64,000 nucleotides of DNA from Oreohelix idahoensis. Lineage: Eukaryota; Mollusca; Gastropoda; Stylommatophora; Oreohelicidae. Under the pieces are notes generated by a model. It did no database searches. It worked only from the letters and a program-made list of their open reading frames with translations, and had not been told where the DNA came from. The stretch lies in the NCBI GenBank assembly GCA_024509875.1, contig JAMPIV010022929.1, positions 99,417 to 163,416 of the forward strand, in the 5' to 3' direction. Shown here piece after piece: positions 26,783 to 37,830 of the stretch (positions are counted from its first letter, which is position 1; every line of letters starts with the position of its first letter). The position numbers and the translations under genes were made by a program.

Positions 26783-27811
26783 AGACTACCAGTCTCCAAC
26801 AACCACGCACTACGTTTTTCGGTTCATGGTTTTTCCAAAATAAGGAGAGGTAACGAATCTATGTACTTTGTGAATTTATACCAGCTCAAACAGAGCACTG
26901 GAACATATGTGAAAGTATAGAGAAATATTAACTTAGTCAAATCGAGAAACGTTAAAAATGGCTGTTACCAAAGCAATAGCCTATACAAGATATGCTACCA
27001 GAGAAATTGACAATTTAAGTTACCAGAGGTTTCAAATAGATGAGAACCGCTACAGTTGTATTTTAGAAAGTGATACAGAAACCCAACCATTCGTTGCTAG
27101 TAAATATGGTAGATGTCAAATGGCAGAAGACAGACAAGACTGAATCACTCCTTATTAATCGTATGAGAAATGATTAGGAACTGTATGATTTCGCTGAATA
27201 TTTGAATCATATTGTATCAAAGCAAGTACATAAGAAACAGCGGCACGTCATGAGCCTATTCAGCTAAATAAACAGCATTAGAAAACGTTTTCCTGGAAAA
27301 CCAACGCATGCAACTGAAGTGACGTCACAGCTTTCCATGTTGTAAAGTCTACATCATCATAACCTGTATTGGTGTGCGTTCTTGTTTGGTGACAATCATT
27401 CATTTAATACCAAAACTAGTCATCAGCAGGCTACTCAGGAGAACCTGGGAAATGAGGTTTCCATCAGCCTCAATCTCTTAAAACAAATAACAGCTCAAGT
27501 TGACAACACTGTGCTAGAACTTCACCACTATACGACTCTTCAAGAGAAGACACAAAACCTGGGATAATATAACGTTAATGCATTTTGAGAACCATCGACA
27601 CAAAAAATTCGCTACTTTAACACTGAAGAGAAAATACGTCGTCAACAAAAAGACTAACATAATAGCCTACCTGACAGACTAACCAACACACTGGATGAAC
27701 TAATCTGCCATTCTACTAAAACGAACAGTCATCAATTTCCAACACCAACACACTAACAAACAGACAGATAACACAACTAACAGTAACACGGCCACACTGC
27801 TATGCTATGAA
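26783..27811. other. Unidentified; possible LINE remains
   Basis: Short open frames at 26958-27143 and 27382-27567 (+) have no domain I recognise. Because a LINE C-terminal remnant follows directly, they may be decayed parts of the same element, but no reverse transcriptase motif is visible. Confidence 0.3.
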
Positions 27812-28030
27812 CTCAAGAAGAAAAGCGAAAGCGAGGCTGGCCAAGCTATCTGGCAGAACACTGTGGAGGCAGAGATACAAAGCATGAAGCAGAGATGAGG
27901 CATCACACGAAGAATGAATGCCGACCGAGCCAAGTGGAGACACTTTGTTGCTGCTCTACTAGACGCCACCAGGCGTGATGGTCACTGATTACTTTGTCAA
28001 TCAGCGCCAAAGGACCAAAGAAGAAGAACT
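27812..28030 (+). pseudogene. C-terminal remnant of a non-LTR retrotransposon
   Basis: The frame reads AGQAIWQNTVEAEIQSMKQR, stop, GITRRMNADRAKWRHFVAAL and ends GH-TGA at 27986-27988. The pattern W-x3-VE-E ... DR-x-W-R-x-FVAAL is the usual tail of RTE/CR1-like reverse transcriptase proteins. A TGA at 27896-27898 stands where a Trp is expected. The short AAGAAGAAGAA tail just after is in keeping with a LINE 3' end. Confidence 0.7.
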
Positions 28031-28143
28031 ATATTAAATACTTGTAAAGCTGCAAAGTTAGTGAAAATACATTTTAAACGGAGACAGAACGGCGAGTCCT
28101 GTTATCAATCATATCCAAAATTAAGAGGGAAAAAACTGGAGAG

Positions 28144-28158
28144 TAACTTGATATACAG
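28144..28158. repeat. SINE target-site duplication (left)
   Basis: TAACTTGATATACAG, repeated exactly at 36741-36755 on the far side of the split SINE. Confidence 0.93.
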
Positions 28159-28336
28159 GAGCCGCGGTAGCATAGTGGGTAGTGCACTGGTTTCCTAGCA
28201 CAGTTGTCTATGGTTCGATTCCCAAATGAGGTGGGATTTTTTTACGCCGCAAACGGCTCCTGGGTCGACCCAGCCCCAATTGGGTACCAGAGCAACTCTG
28301 GGAAGGTTAAGGCGGCCGGCGTGATGCTGACCACAT
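28159..28336 (+). repeat. tRNA-derived SINE (family 2), 5' part
   Basis: The head has tRNA-like A and B boxes (GTAGCATAGTGGGTAGTGCA; GGTTCGATTCC), followed by a body with CGACCCAGCCCCAATTGGGT, CAGAGCAACTCTGGGAAGGT and GGCCGGCGTG. Element C is inserted at the CACAT at 28332-28336; the SINE resumes at 36652. The uninterrupted copy at 53839-54109 proves the two halves belong together. Confidence 0.92.
28332..28336. repeat. Target-site duplication of element C (left)
   Basis: CACAT immediately before the LTR, repeated at 36652-36656. Confidence 0.95.
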
Positions 28337-28887
28337 TGTGGCGCTGGCTATTGCACGCCACACGCTAGAAAATATATAGGATTTTGGTGCTGATGAGCGC
28401 AGCACGATAGTAATTTGTCGATATGTGTATTGCGCACATGATGTGAGCAGTGTGGAGGAAAAATGGACAGAGCGTGTTTTGACCCTGAATGGGCGACTTG
28501 TGTGTGTATTCTACCCAATGGTAGAAATATGGGAAATGTTAAAAGAGAAGTGTCTTGAAACATATTAATGTTTATTAAATACAACTAAAGGTAGGAATAG
28601 GAATGAGGTAATGTTTATATGGACCTACGGATTATAGGAGTTGCTGAATCTACCTAATTATGCATGCTGTGTAATGATGTATTGTCTACGTGAATAATAA
28701 ATGGAATGTTACTAAAATATCCAGCTGTTATATTGATCGTTGTGTGGAATCTTCGAGTCATAGAAAGTATCGTTAATGAACTATTGTGGCTGTCCTGAAT
28801 CTTGTGGACCTATGCTATATAAACCTAGACACAGTGTGAAAACGAGCACAAACAATCAACTGAAGAATATAAACTTTTAACGCCACA
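28337..28887 (+). repeat. 5' LTR of element C
   Basis: 551 bp, nearly identical by eye to 36098-36651; inverted termini TGTGGCG/CGCCACA. The last 110 bp contain CTATATAAACC (28,817 on), a possible TATA box for the retrotransposon promoter. Confidence 0.95.
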
Positions 28888-28891
28888 GATA

Positions 28892-28909
28892 TGGGGGCTC
28901 GTTCCGTTG
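28892..28909 (+). promoter_or_regulatory. Probable primer-binding site of element C
   Basis: TGGGGGCTCGTTCCG begins four bases after the LTR, matching the expected form of a tRNA 3'-end complement (TGG...). The tRNA was not identified. Confidence 0.6.
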
Positions 28910-30321
28910 GAGAGGAATTAATTGTTTGGAATTTGTACAATGCTTTACTGTGGAAAGTACGCAAGATATCAAGCACACGAATTTGTGGAATCAATAGGAA
29001 TTGCAATTTTTCGTACGAGTTCATGCCAAGACCTTGGACTGTTGGGAAGACATTAATACCAAACAACATATATTCTATTAAAGTCGCTGAATAGACATTT
29101 GACTGCCTACGAACAGATATGAAATTTCGACACAATATACTGCGGTCACAGGTTACTATGAAGAATATTGTCACCTCGAGGCCATTTCACGTTGAATCGG
29201 TGTAGTGAACCATTACATCAAGGTCACCTGAACGGACTTGTAAATCCTAAAATAAACTTACCAGTGGACATTTATTATACCAATAATATGAATAGTGAGA
29301 AGCATGACGGTATCCAGAACCAATCTTTTGGGTCTTTCAAGTCTGACAAGTCTTTCAACCCTGATGTCCGAGAAATCATTTCGTTTGTCTGCAATGGTCA
29401 GGAAGGATGATTTAATCTTTTACGTACGTCATCAAACAGATTTGCTGACTACTTGGATTTCGTAATCAGGAACATGGAACGTCTTGAACGGGACACTTAT
29501 ACGCGTTGAGCAACTCAGACTTTACATTCTTTCCTTGACCCGTGTTTATTGCATAGATTCAAGGCCACTTTGCGAGGTTGATGCTTTTTGTTTACAACGA
29601 GGATTGGCGGTCGTGGATTTTAATCATATAAGCGAATATATGTTTGTAGGGTCATGGTCTCCGGTCCTAAAAATGTCAGGCACATCTTGTTTTTGTGTAT
29701 CTTTTATGTTTAATGTTTTCTTGTGGACGACACTCAGTTATATCCTCGAATGAATTTAGTTGTCGTCGTTCTATAGATTTTGATTGTATTGATCTCTTTC
29801 AGGGATTCAGCATTTAGTGCTGTCGTATTTCCGCTCTGACTGAGATTAATATTTTCTTATTTGTTTAGCTGTGCTGTCACGTAACATTAACATATTGTCG
29901 TGGAATTCTTATTTAGTTCAGTATGATTATGTTCGTACCGTAGGGTCTTCTCTGACTTTCTTTTAATATGTACAGCAGTTCTATGTGAGTGTATCTCGTC
30001 CTGTACTGTTCATTGACGGTGGAGACGGTCTGGAAACAACTGTTTTTATTATATTGTAGGATTTTATGACTTTTACATTGTTGTCTTTTTCCTGATTTGT
30101 TTCCAGCGTTGTCTTTTAGTCTTTTGTCTAATGTGATGTTATGGCATGCTTTTAAATAGGTAGTAATGGCGTTATTTAGTACTTGATTATATTATATTGT
30201 TAATTGCTAATATGTTAATATATGATGATTACAGATACTATTTGAGAGTAAGGGATAAGTATCATATACTTCAGAGACAAGTATAGCACACAAAACGAAT
30301 AAATACTGTTATATACAGTTA
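28910..30321 (+). other. Long leader of element C, no gene recognised
   Basis: About 1.4 kb between the primer-binding site and gag. Open frames of 67-119 codons here on either strand have no recognisable domain. A leader this long is unlike element A, whose gag starts about 190 bp after its LTR. Confidence 0.5.
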
Positions 30322-31330
30322 GTGTTTGAAAAAGGTTTGAATTACCTTACGACTAAATATAGTCATTGGGCAACAAGTGGGAGAGATATACATTTTGAAT
30401 CTATAGCCCATTACTCTTTAATTTCAGTATGGGCTGACTTTGTGAAGGTTAAGGCGGGATTTATACAGAATGGGAAGGACTTGAATTTCTCGGGTGATGA
30501 TCTTATAGCCTATGTAAATAAAGAAAATAGCGGAATACAAAGAAGAGAAAGAAGGACTAAGAGAGAAGAAAAAAGACAAGAGAAAGAAAGAGAAAAGAAA
30601 AAAGAGAAGAGAAAGAAAAAAGAAGAGAAAAAGACAAAAGAAAGAGAAGAGAAAGAGAGAGAAGAAAAAAGAGAAGAAAGAGAAAAAGAAGAGAGGGAAC
30701 ATGAGAGAAGGGAAAGATGAGAATTCGTTTAGCAGAAATTGCTGCAGAACAAGCGAAATTTGAAAGCGAAAAAAAAATTTTGAGTTAGAAAATTGCGTTT
30801 GCGTTTACAATCTTCTTTTTCTAGGGAATCTTCTGGTACTAGGATCGTCGAAGATCATTAATTTAAAATTACCAATTTTTATCTTCATTGCATGACGAGA
30901 TATAGGATTCTTTCTTTTGAGATTTGAATCAAGAGTTACGGCTGCTTTAAATTTACCCCTAAGGCCTCATGGCCTGAACATTTTGTCGGGTTACTTACTG
31001 GTGAAAAGTTTTACAAACTTTTTTTAACATTGCCGATGACAAAAGAAACGACTATGAATCCATTATAAAATCAGTATTTCTTCGTAAATATTGTTTAGAC
31101 GAGGAAGGATATCGTTTAAAATTTAAATCGATGGGTCCAATGGAAGGTAAGGATGTCGAAGACTTTGTGTCTTCAGTGAAGATGTGTCTAAACAGATGGA
31201 TTGAAACTGTCTAATATTACTAAATCTTTCGAAGGTCTTTATGATCTCTTCTTAAGAGACAAAATTTTATCTTCGGTAAATACTGAAATTTTCTCATTCC
31301 TTCAAGAAAGGAAGCCCACATAATATAGGA
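30322..31330 (+). pseudogene. Gag of element C (broken)
   Basis: The first 132 codons contain VWADFVKVKAGFIQNGKDLN, a GDDLIAYVNKE segment, and an extremely charged E/R/K coiled-coil (about residues 75-131) that corresponds in position to the coiled-coil in A's Gag. After a frameshift it continues IRLAEIAAEQAKFESEK. The capsid-like part follows in pieces: PHGLNILSGY, YESIIKSVFLRKYCLDEEGY, and KDVEDFVSSVKMCLNRWIE up to about 31210. The purine-only tract at 30535-30720 encodes the coiled-coil. Confidence 0.78.
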
Positions 31331-31665
31331 GAAATGGAGAAATGGAAAAATTAGCTCAACAATTTTTCGGTTGCACGCACACCCAAACTTGCCTTTAGGT
31401 AAGACGAAGATCCTAGAAACTTTGCCAGCTTGTGCGCGGTCACTCATTATAGATCACGCACTCGCAGCATGGACCGACGGTAGAGGGATGACTATCAAAG
31501 TTCCTATAGAGGTAGATATAATTTCCCTCATAATCATTCGCCCTCATGGGGTATAGAGAGACGCAACTTTAACCATAATAATAAAAAGTCATGGCAAAGG
31601 AATAATCAATACTCCAATAATAAATTACACTCACAAACATCATTGTTTTCGGACACCCTCACGTA

Positions 31666-32244
31666 ATGAGTGATTACAATAACAGTAATTACAATAACAA
31701 ACATCATGTCTCACTACCACCATCTCGTGATGATTCTTCTCGCACACGGACAAAAAAGAGTTACTATCGGTCTGACTGTCCAGTGGATCGGAGAGGAACA
31801 CATTTTTCTAGGAGTCAAAGTAGAGGAAGATCACAAGCTCACGCTTGTCAGCTTGACGTTGGTAATGATAATATTTCCAATAATGAGAATAATACTCATG
31901 CCAATGCATGTAGTTTTGATCTGGAAAATAGTGGTAATTGCAAAGAATGTATGACTCTATTTCAACCTGGATCTACTCCACGTCTGAGATGTGGACATGC
32001 TCTGCCAGTTTTGTCTTTAAATGATGGGGTTGTCTCACTCGTGATCAATAGAGGTTTTGTTTTTGACACACCTGTTTCTATTTTACGTGACAGCGGTTGC
32101 ACCACCATTGGCCTAAGGAAGGCACTAATTCCTTCTTCTTGCTTTACGGGAACCTCTATAAAGTGCGTAACTTTCGGTGGAACTGTTGAATCTTATCCGC
32201 TGGCAGATGTGGTAGTAGATACTCCTTTTTTTCGGGAAAAGTAA
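31666..32244 (+). pseudogene. Gag C-terminus and aspartic protease of element C
   Basis: A 192-codon frame. The N-terminal half is Asn/Ser/Arg-rich (YNNSNYNNKHH; FSRSQSRGRSQAHACQ), perhaps the nucleic-acid-binding end of Gag. The C-terminal half has the retropepsin-like core: PVSILRDSGCTTIGLRKALI, with DSG as the active-site triad. It would cleave the polyprotein. Frame lost after FFREK near 32240. Confidence 0.75.
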
Positions 32245-32379
32245 GAGTGTGTGCTCTCGATCGTCGACCTTGTTGTGATTTAACTTATCGGTAACATAAA
32301 TGGGGGTTAAAGAGTGTTTCTGAACGGGATATTATTGATTGGGAGAGAAATCATCCCTCCTTTGCTAACGCGATCACAA

Positions 32380-33590
32380 CCAGAGCACAAACAAGCTGCA
32401 GAGACAATTGAATTAAATTCTTCTATACACACTCAACACATTACAACTTGTCATTACATTGACAAAAATATATTTATAGCTAAACAACAAATGGATCCTT
32501 CTTTGGGACATTTATTCCCATTAGCTATTGCTCGAACTATTAAACATTCTAAAAAATTCAAGACATTTGGTTTTCAAAAATGCAGGATAATATTATGATA
32601 CGATGTTTTGATAATTACTCTTTCATTCTCAAACAAGTTATAGTACCTACGTCATTTCGCGCACTAGTCTTGTCAAATGCGCATGACGTACCATTTGCTG
32701 GACATATGGGAATTTCCCGTACGGCTTACAGATTACTTAAAAACACTTTTATTGGCCTGGGGTAAATAAAGGACATTTCAACTTATTGTAAATCTTGCGC
32801 TGAATGTCGAAGTGTTGCACGTAAGGGTGCACATCAATCAGCACACCTTTACAGGTCACGGATATTGCTGTACACCCTTTATTCAAATTGGCTATTGATA
32901 TCATAGGCCCACTGTCTGTAAGGTCTACCAGAGGTTTTCAATACATATTAACATGTATTGACCTGTGTACGAGATGGCCAGAAGCCATTCCTTTAACAAA
33001 TATTAACCACAGTGTCGGTAACAGATGCGTTGCTGTCTATATTTTCACGCATCGGGTTTCCGGAAGAAATCCTTTCTGATCATGGTCTCAGTTCGGTGTC
33101 AGGTCTGTTATGATGTCAGATGTTTTCAACACACTTCGTATCCGTCACTCTCTTTAGTGCGTATATTTCACCCTAGCTCTAACGGGGTCGTGGAACGTTG
33201 GAATGGGACCATTAAAAACAATTGTTGGGGAAGGTGACTACATCATTTCCTCAAGAATGGATATGGATCGTTTTATTCCTGCTGTATTGTTTTGCATACA
33301 GAGAGGTTCCTAATCATACATGGTTTTTCGCCTTTTCAGTTAGTATTTGGTGCGAACCCAAGAGGTCCAATGTCTCTCTTACATGATTTGTTGATGGAAT
33401 CTGATGTGAATAATAATAATAAGAAGAAGAAATCCATTATCAATACGTTACAGATTTACGCCGAAACATCTTGTGGATGCATTGTCAGGTGGGCGACTGA
33501 AGCATCTGAGATGGCAAAATATAAGACCACTGATCTCGCATTAACAGAGATAGACGACTCACTAATCGTCTTTCTCAATCAATGACGATG
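32380..33590 (+). pseudogene. Integrase of element C (broken)
   Basis: Pieces in three frames: HHCC finger (NAHDVPFAGHMGISRTAYRL, then YCKSCAECRSVARKG), catalytic core with first Asp in LAIDIIGPLSVRSTRGFQYI, TCIDLCTRWPEAIPL, second Asp in FPEEILSDHG, and Glu in NGVVERWNGT. The C-terminal part shows FSPFQLVFGANPRGPMSLLH, closely paralleling element D. It lies upstream of the reverse transcriptase, confirming the integrase-first order. Confidence 0.88.
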
Positions 33591-33852
33591 TTTTTGTTCT
33601 CCTGCCACTACAAAGTAGATCACTTGTTAGTAACATGCAATGGGTCCGTTTAAAGTGGTGGGTTTGCAAAGAGAACTGACTGGGACTACGTCATCAATAT
33701 GCGGGGTAAGGGCAAAAAAAAGAAAAAACATTCCATGTTAAACATGCTCCTACCATACATCACTCGTCCTCCTCAGTTAATAATTCATTTGTGATGCTAT
33801 CATAAACCAACCTACCACCACATCATGCATCTATACGCGTTGGTGGGATGAG

Positions 33853-35350
33853 GTGCATAAACCAATTTCGCTTGATGTACCTTCTACGTTTCCGGTTTAC
33901 AGCACACCTATTAAGGCTTCGGGAAGATGGAATGATGTTCTAATTTGTATTGATTTACCTGCAGATCATAGGCATCAAATTCGTTCTATGTTGGTAGCCT
34001 TTCAGGGTGTTTTGTCTCATCGTCCGGGACGTACTACCATTATCACACACGAAATCAAATGGTCAGATTACACCCCGATTTCATTACGACCATACGCCGT
34101 TCCTCTACATATTAGAGATCAGGTGGAAAGTGGAAGTAGATGGTATGTTAAAAACTGGGTATTATTTCAACCGTCCGATTCGCTTTCTGTTTTCATATGG
34201 TGGCAGTAAACAACCTACAAAAGAAAGACAAGTCAATTCGTATTTGTACTGTTTGACTTTCCGTCGCCTTAACAAAGGTGTCCATAAATCCGATTTCTGA
34301 ACCAATGTACCCCCCCCCTTTGCTGGACTGGGATTTGTTGCTACCACGGCCTATCATCCCGCCACTTTCTTCAGCAAGTTTGACCTAATCTAAAGGTTAC
34401 TGGCAGATTCCTCAGGCTTGATGTATCAAAACCTTTGACTGCTTTTGCCACTTCTCATGGATTGTTTCATTACAATGGTCATGTGTGTTGTGGTTTACGG
34501 AATGTGCTCCAGCGAACCTTTGTACGGCATGATGCGTCGCGTTTTAGGTAAATCGCACCGATTTCTCATTTTCGTATATATGGACGATATTGCATTTTTC
34601 ATGTTACTTGGGAACAACATATCGCTGGGATACAGTCGTTGCTCCAAACTCTCAGAGTACATACATAACCTCACAGACCTCGACCTTTCCAAAGTCGAAA
34701 TTGGGGTTACTGCAGATTTAATTTCTGGGTCATAAGATTTGCCGACATACAATACAACCTTATGATTCTACACTAAAAAGCGTACTAGATCTTGCCCTAC
34801 CAACTACTAAGAAACAAGTTCGATAGTTTGCTGGGACTCATAAACTTTTACCACAGGTTAATACCACGATTTTCCATTTTAACTTCTGTTCTATCTACTC
34901 TGACAAAAAAGGGCAATGCCTGACAAAATGATATGGAACAAAGGAGTGTGGACATGCCTTACGGAACATCAAAACACAATTTTCAAAAAGTCAATACTAA
35001 GACTGGAACCAGATGGTATGTTAAAAATTACGACGACCTTTTCCCATCGTGGTTACAGACGCATCTCTGAAAGGATCGGGGTATGTTTAATGCAGACCTT
35101 TGATGGCGAGTGCCAACCGATATTCACGTCCTATCATCCAGCCACTTTCTTCAGCAATAAAACTTTCTAAAGAGTGCAGAATCCAGATATCCAACCTTTG
35201 TGGAAGGGAACTTTTGTCATTGGTATGGACATTTACATAAACTACAGAAGTTCCTGGTGGGTACACATTTTTAAATTATACACATGATCAAAAAGCCCTC
35301 ACATATTTTACTGAGACTTTTAAAATCGACTAATGCACGTCTTCACCCCG
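33853..35350 (+). pseudogene. Reverse transcriptase and RNase H of element C (broken)
   Basis: Starts with the linker SMLVAFQGVLSHRPGRTTII and a LRPYAVPLHIRDQVE entry motif, then degraded fingers, and the catalytic FLIFVYMDDIAFF at about 34560-34600. RNase H traces follow: VVTDASLKGSGYV near 35060 and DQKALTYF near 35290, each in a different frame. Several short segments (for example the AGATGGTATGTTAAAAA and CCTATCATCC-GCCACTTTC blocks) occur twice in altered order, which is unusual for plain mutational decay. Confidence 0.82.
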
Positions 35351-36075
35351 ATTACAAGTCCGTTGCTCCAATAAATCACACTTGATACAGTCGAACCACA
35401 ATGCAAGGGTATGATTTTGACGTTTTACCGACATAATACAGGGTAAATTGCCATACCACTATCTTAGGACTGGTAATAACTCCGTCTAGTGACAGTAATT
35501 CTTCCCTTATTTACTTCTATAGACATTGGAATTTTTTATTAATGTCCTGTTTTAAAATGTATGCATTTTTAGCAATAATCTGCCTTGTAGAACATCGCTT
35601 GAAACAAAAATTTTCACCTCAAAGTGCCTGACTGAGACTACCAACTTACGACGACCTTGACTCGTGGTTAACAGGACGACATCAGTGAATTTGGCAATCG
35701 GGGGATGGAGGGTTAATCAACCTTAATCGAGTGCCAGTTGGTATCTACTCAGCAAAACACTTTCAGGGGAGAAGTGTCATTGGGACAATAATGGGGGGGG
35801 GGGGGGGGAACACCATACACATAGGGGGGGGGGGCGGCATTCATTTGTTATTACTGTGTCGTCATTGTTGGGGCAAGTTGGGGGGGGCTTTTCTAGGGGG
35901 GGGGTGTATTACTGGGGGGGGGAAGTGGAAATCTTAGATTAATTTAAAATCTAAGTGATAGTGGAGATAAATGATAGAGAATCATGAGCCATTAGGCGAC
36001 TTTAAAACAATTTAGGGGGGGGGGTCACAATAATTGCCTGACTGTAAAACTAAGGTTTGGGGGGGGGGTTGTTCG
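35351..36075 (+). other. 3' region of element C with clustered poly(G) runs
   Basis: Non-coding. From 35,790 to 36,094 there are eight or more G-runs of 8 to 19 bases, some carrying one interruption. The span 35640-35760 repeats scrambled snippets of the RNase H region. Confidence 0.75.
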
Positions 36076-36097
36076 AGGGGGGGGGGGGGGGGGGTAA
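36076..36097 (+). promoter_or_regulatory. Poly(G) polypurine tract of element C
   Basis: A GA(G)n tract of about 20 bases followed by TAA directly abuts the 3' LTR TG, the expected place of the plus-strand primer. Element D has the matching arrangement at 57559-57582 on the minus strand. Confidence 0.8.
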
Positions 36098-36651
36098 TGT
36101 GGCGTCAGGCTATTGCACGCCACACGCTAGAAAAATGTATAGGATTTTTGGTGCTGATGAGCGCAACACGATAGTAATTTGTCGATATGTGTATTGCGCA
36201 CATGACGTGAGCAGTGTGGAGGAAAAATGGACAGAGCGTGTTTTGACCCTGAATGGGCGACTTGTGTGTGTATTCTACCCAATGGTAGAAATATGGGAAA
36301 TGTTAAAATAGAAGTGTCTTGAAACATATTAATGTTTATTAAATACAACTAAAGGTAGGAATAGGAATGAGGTAATGTTTATATGGACCTACGGATTATA
36401 GGAGTTGCTGAATCTACCTAATTATGCATGCTGTGTAATGATGTATTGTCTACGTGAATAATAAATGGAATGTTACTAAAATATCCAGCTGTTATATTGA
36501 TCGTTGTGTGGAATCTTCGAGTCATAGAAAGTATCGTTAATGAACTATTGTGGCTGTCCTGAATCTTGTGGACCTATGCTATATAAACCTAGACACAGTG
36601 TGAAAACGAGCACAAACAATCAACTGAAGAATATAAACTTTTAACGCCACA
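36098..36651 (+). repeat. 3' LTR of element C
   Basis: 554 bp, TGTGGCG...CGCCACA, matching 28337-28887 with few differences. Confidence 0.95.
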
Positions 36652-36656
36652 CACAT
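36652..36656. repeat. Target-site duplication of element C (right)
   Basis: CACAT, identical to 28332-28336. Confidence 0.95.
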
Positions 36657-36740
36657 CACCCCTAGTGTGCCGATGGTTAAGAAAATATGGGCCTAACACC
36701 ATATTCCCAATATGCCTCAATGGGCGTGTAACGGGATCCC
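36657..36740 (+). repeat. tRNA-derived SINE (family 2), 3' part
   Basis: Continues the SINE from 28336: blocks TGTGCCGATGGT, AAGAAAATATGGGCCTAACA, ATATGCCTCAATGGGCGTGT and CGGGATCC as in 53.99-54.10 kb. It ends directly before the 15-bp duplication at 36741-36755. Confidence 0.92.
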
Positions 36741-36755
36741 TAACTTGATATACAG
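36741..36755. repeat. SINE target-site duplication (right)
   Basis: TAACTTGATATACAG, identical to 28144-28158. Confidence 0.93.
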
Positions 36756-36834
36756 TTATCTCATTCCAAAACTGTAGCAACAAAACAATTTTTCGTTGAT
36801 AAGGAACTGAGCGCAAACTTCAGGTCTTGCTTGC

Positions 36835-37480
36835 TTGCTTGCTTTGATCCCCATAGGGTGCGAGTGACTAGACTCTTTTACCCTTTGTGCAGATAGCCTG
36901 GCGAGTCGGTGGCACAGCCACCGCCGCCCTTCTGCACATGGTCCGTGTTGCCACACGGCCGGGAAGCCACCCATCGTGACACCAGACGATAGGGCCGCAA
37001 CCCGCCGTGCATCCACACGTGTATCAGACGATTGGGGGTGTGTTTTGGGCTTTCTTTCAACCCCAGGGAGCATCCTAGACTCTAAACAGGGTACACCAGG
37101 CCCACTTTGGCGTGTGTGTACTGCCCCGAGGTTTGATAACTCTCTACCCTGCAAAGGGGGTTATAACTCCGAAGACAGTGGAGACTGGCAGAGAGGCCAG
37201 CCACCAGTGGGCTTTGTTGCAACCCCAGGGAACCTCTTGTCGGGTAGCGAGGGTGCAAGGCCACGAGAAAAGAGGTTCTCTACTCTGCAAAGGGGGTTAT
37301 ATCTCCGAGACAAGACGTATCGAGGGATCGGCGCAGCCAGCGCCGAGCCCTTACCACTGTTAAATGACGTTATCTAGACGGACACAGACACATAGCACTG
37401 CCTCTACTTTACTGGGAAGACCCGGAAGCCGGGACCACACACAGTCTTGAGAGGACAAAGATCGCTGGGAGGGAAACTTC
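36835..37480. other. GC-rich unidentified segment with imperfect internal duplication
   Basis: Distinctly GC-rich against an AT-rich background. Blocks such as TGCAAAGGGGGTTATA (37150, 37286), TCTCTAC-CTGCAAAG (37141, 37277) and GGGCTTT...CAACCCCAGGGA (37047, 37209) occur twice, 136-162 bp apart. Overlapping open frames of 60-133 codons lie on both strands with no domain. It could be the GC-rich 5' UTR/promoter of a LINE or other unrecognised retroelement; there is no direct proof. Confidence 0.5.
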
Positions 37481-37610
37481 AGGTCTAAACTACGCTTCAG
37501 GGTAATAGTGGAAGGACAAGTAAGAAAGTAGGAAGTGAATCAAGGGCTTCACTAATGTGTCCAACTGTGGTGGTCTGATAGACATTTAACAACTGTACGA
37601 TACTAACGAG

Positions 37611-37830
37611 TGTCCGATGGTCAAGGTGGTTAGAGCTCTGATCTCTCGCGGCAATTTGCTGGGTTCGAATCACGGTCTCACCACGTTTCAGTCTACCCAG
37701 CTATAAATGGGCACCTGGCTCTGCTCTTGAAGGAAGAAGCAGCGAGGAAGGGAACTGATCACCTCACCTCTCGATGCTGGATGAAGTCTCTAACACTTCC
37801 ATTCGCTACGACAGTGTCTGCTACTGGATT
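37611..37830 (+). repeat. Probable tRNA-derived SINE (family 3)
   Basis: A tRNA-like head with A box (TGGTCAAGGTGGTTAGAGCT) and B box (GGGTTCGAATCAC) spaced as in tRNA, followed by an unrelated body (CTACCCAGCTATAAATGGGC, GAAGGAAGAAGCAGCGAGG). The body excludes a functional tRNA gene. The 3' end and TSD were not found. Confidence 0.72.

Larger units (their letters stand above)
28337..36651 (+). mobile_element. Ty3/gypsy LTR retrotransposon C (Gmr1-like pol order)
   Basis: An 8.3-kb plus-strand element inside a SINE, bounded by 551/554-bp LTRs that begin TGTGGCG and end CGCCACA, with a perfect CACAT duplication. The order is 1.4-kb leader, gag (30322-31330), protease (about 31666-32250), integrase (about 32380-33590), reverse transcriptase (33853 to about 34900), RNase H traces (to about 35350), then a G-rich 3' region and a poly(G) purine tract. 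Integrase lies before reverse transcriptase, as in A, B and D. Many indels and stops; some segments in the 3' third seem duplicated and scrambled. Confidence 0.93.

Noticed and set aside
28347..28584. Minus frames at 28348-28584 and 36127-36348 that look alike
   Set aside because: They lie in the two LTRs of element C, so the similarity is that of the LTRs, not of a conserved gene.
36756..37377. Overlapping open frames on both strands in the GC-rich island
   Set aside because: High GC removes stop codons by chance; no frame has a domain and the internal duplication does not preserve a frame.
37611..37700. Possible functional tRNA gene
   Set aside because: A and B boxes are present but acceptor-stem pairing is not evident and an unrelated SINE body follows.
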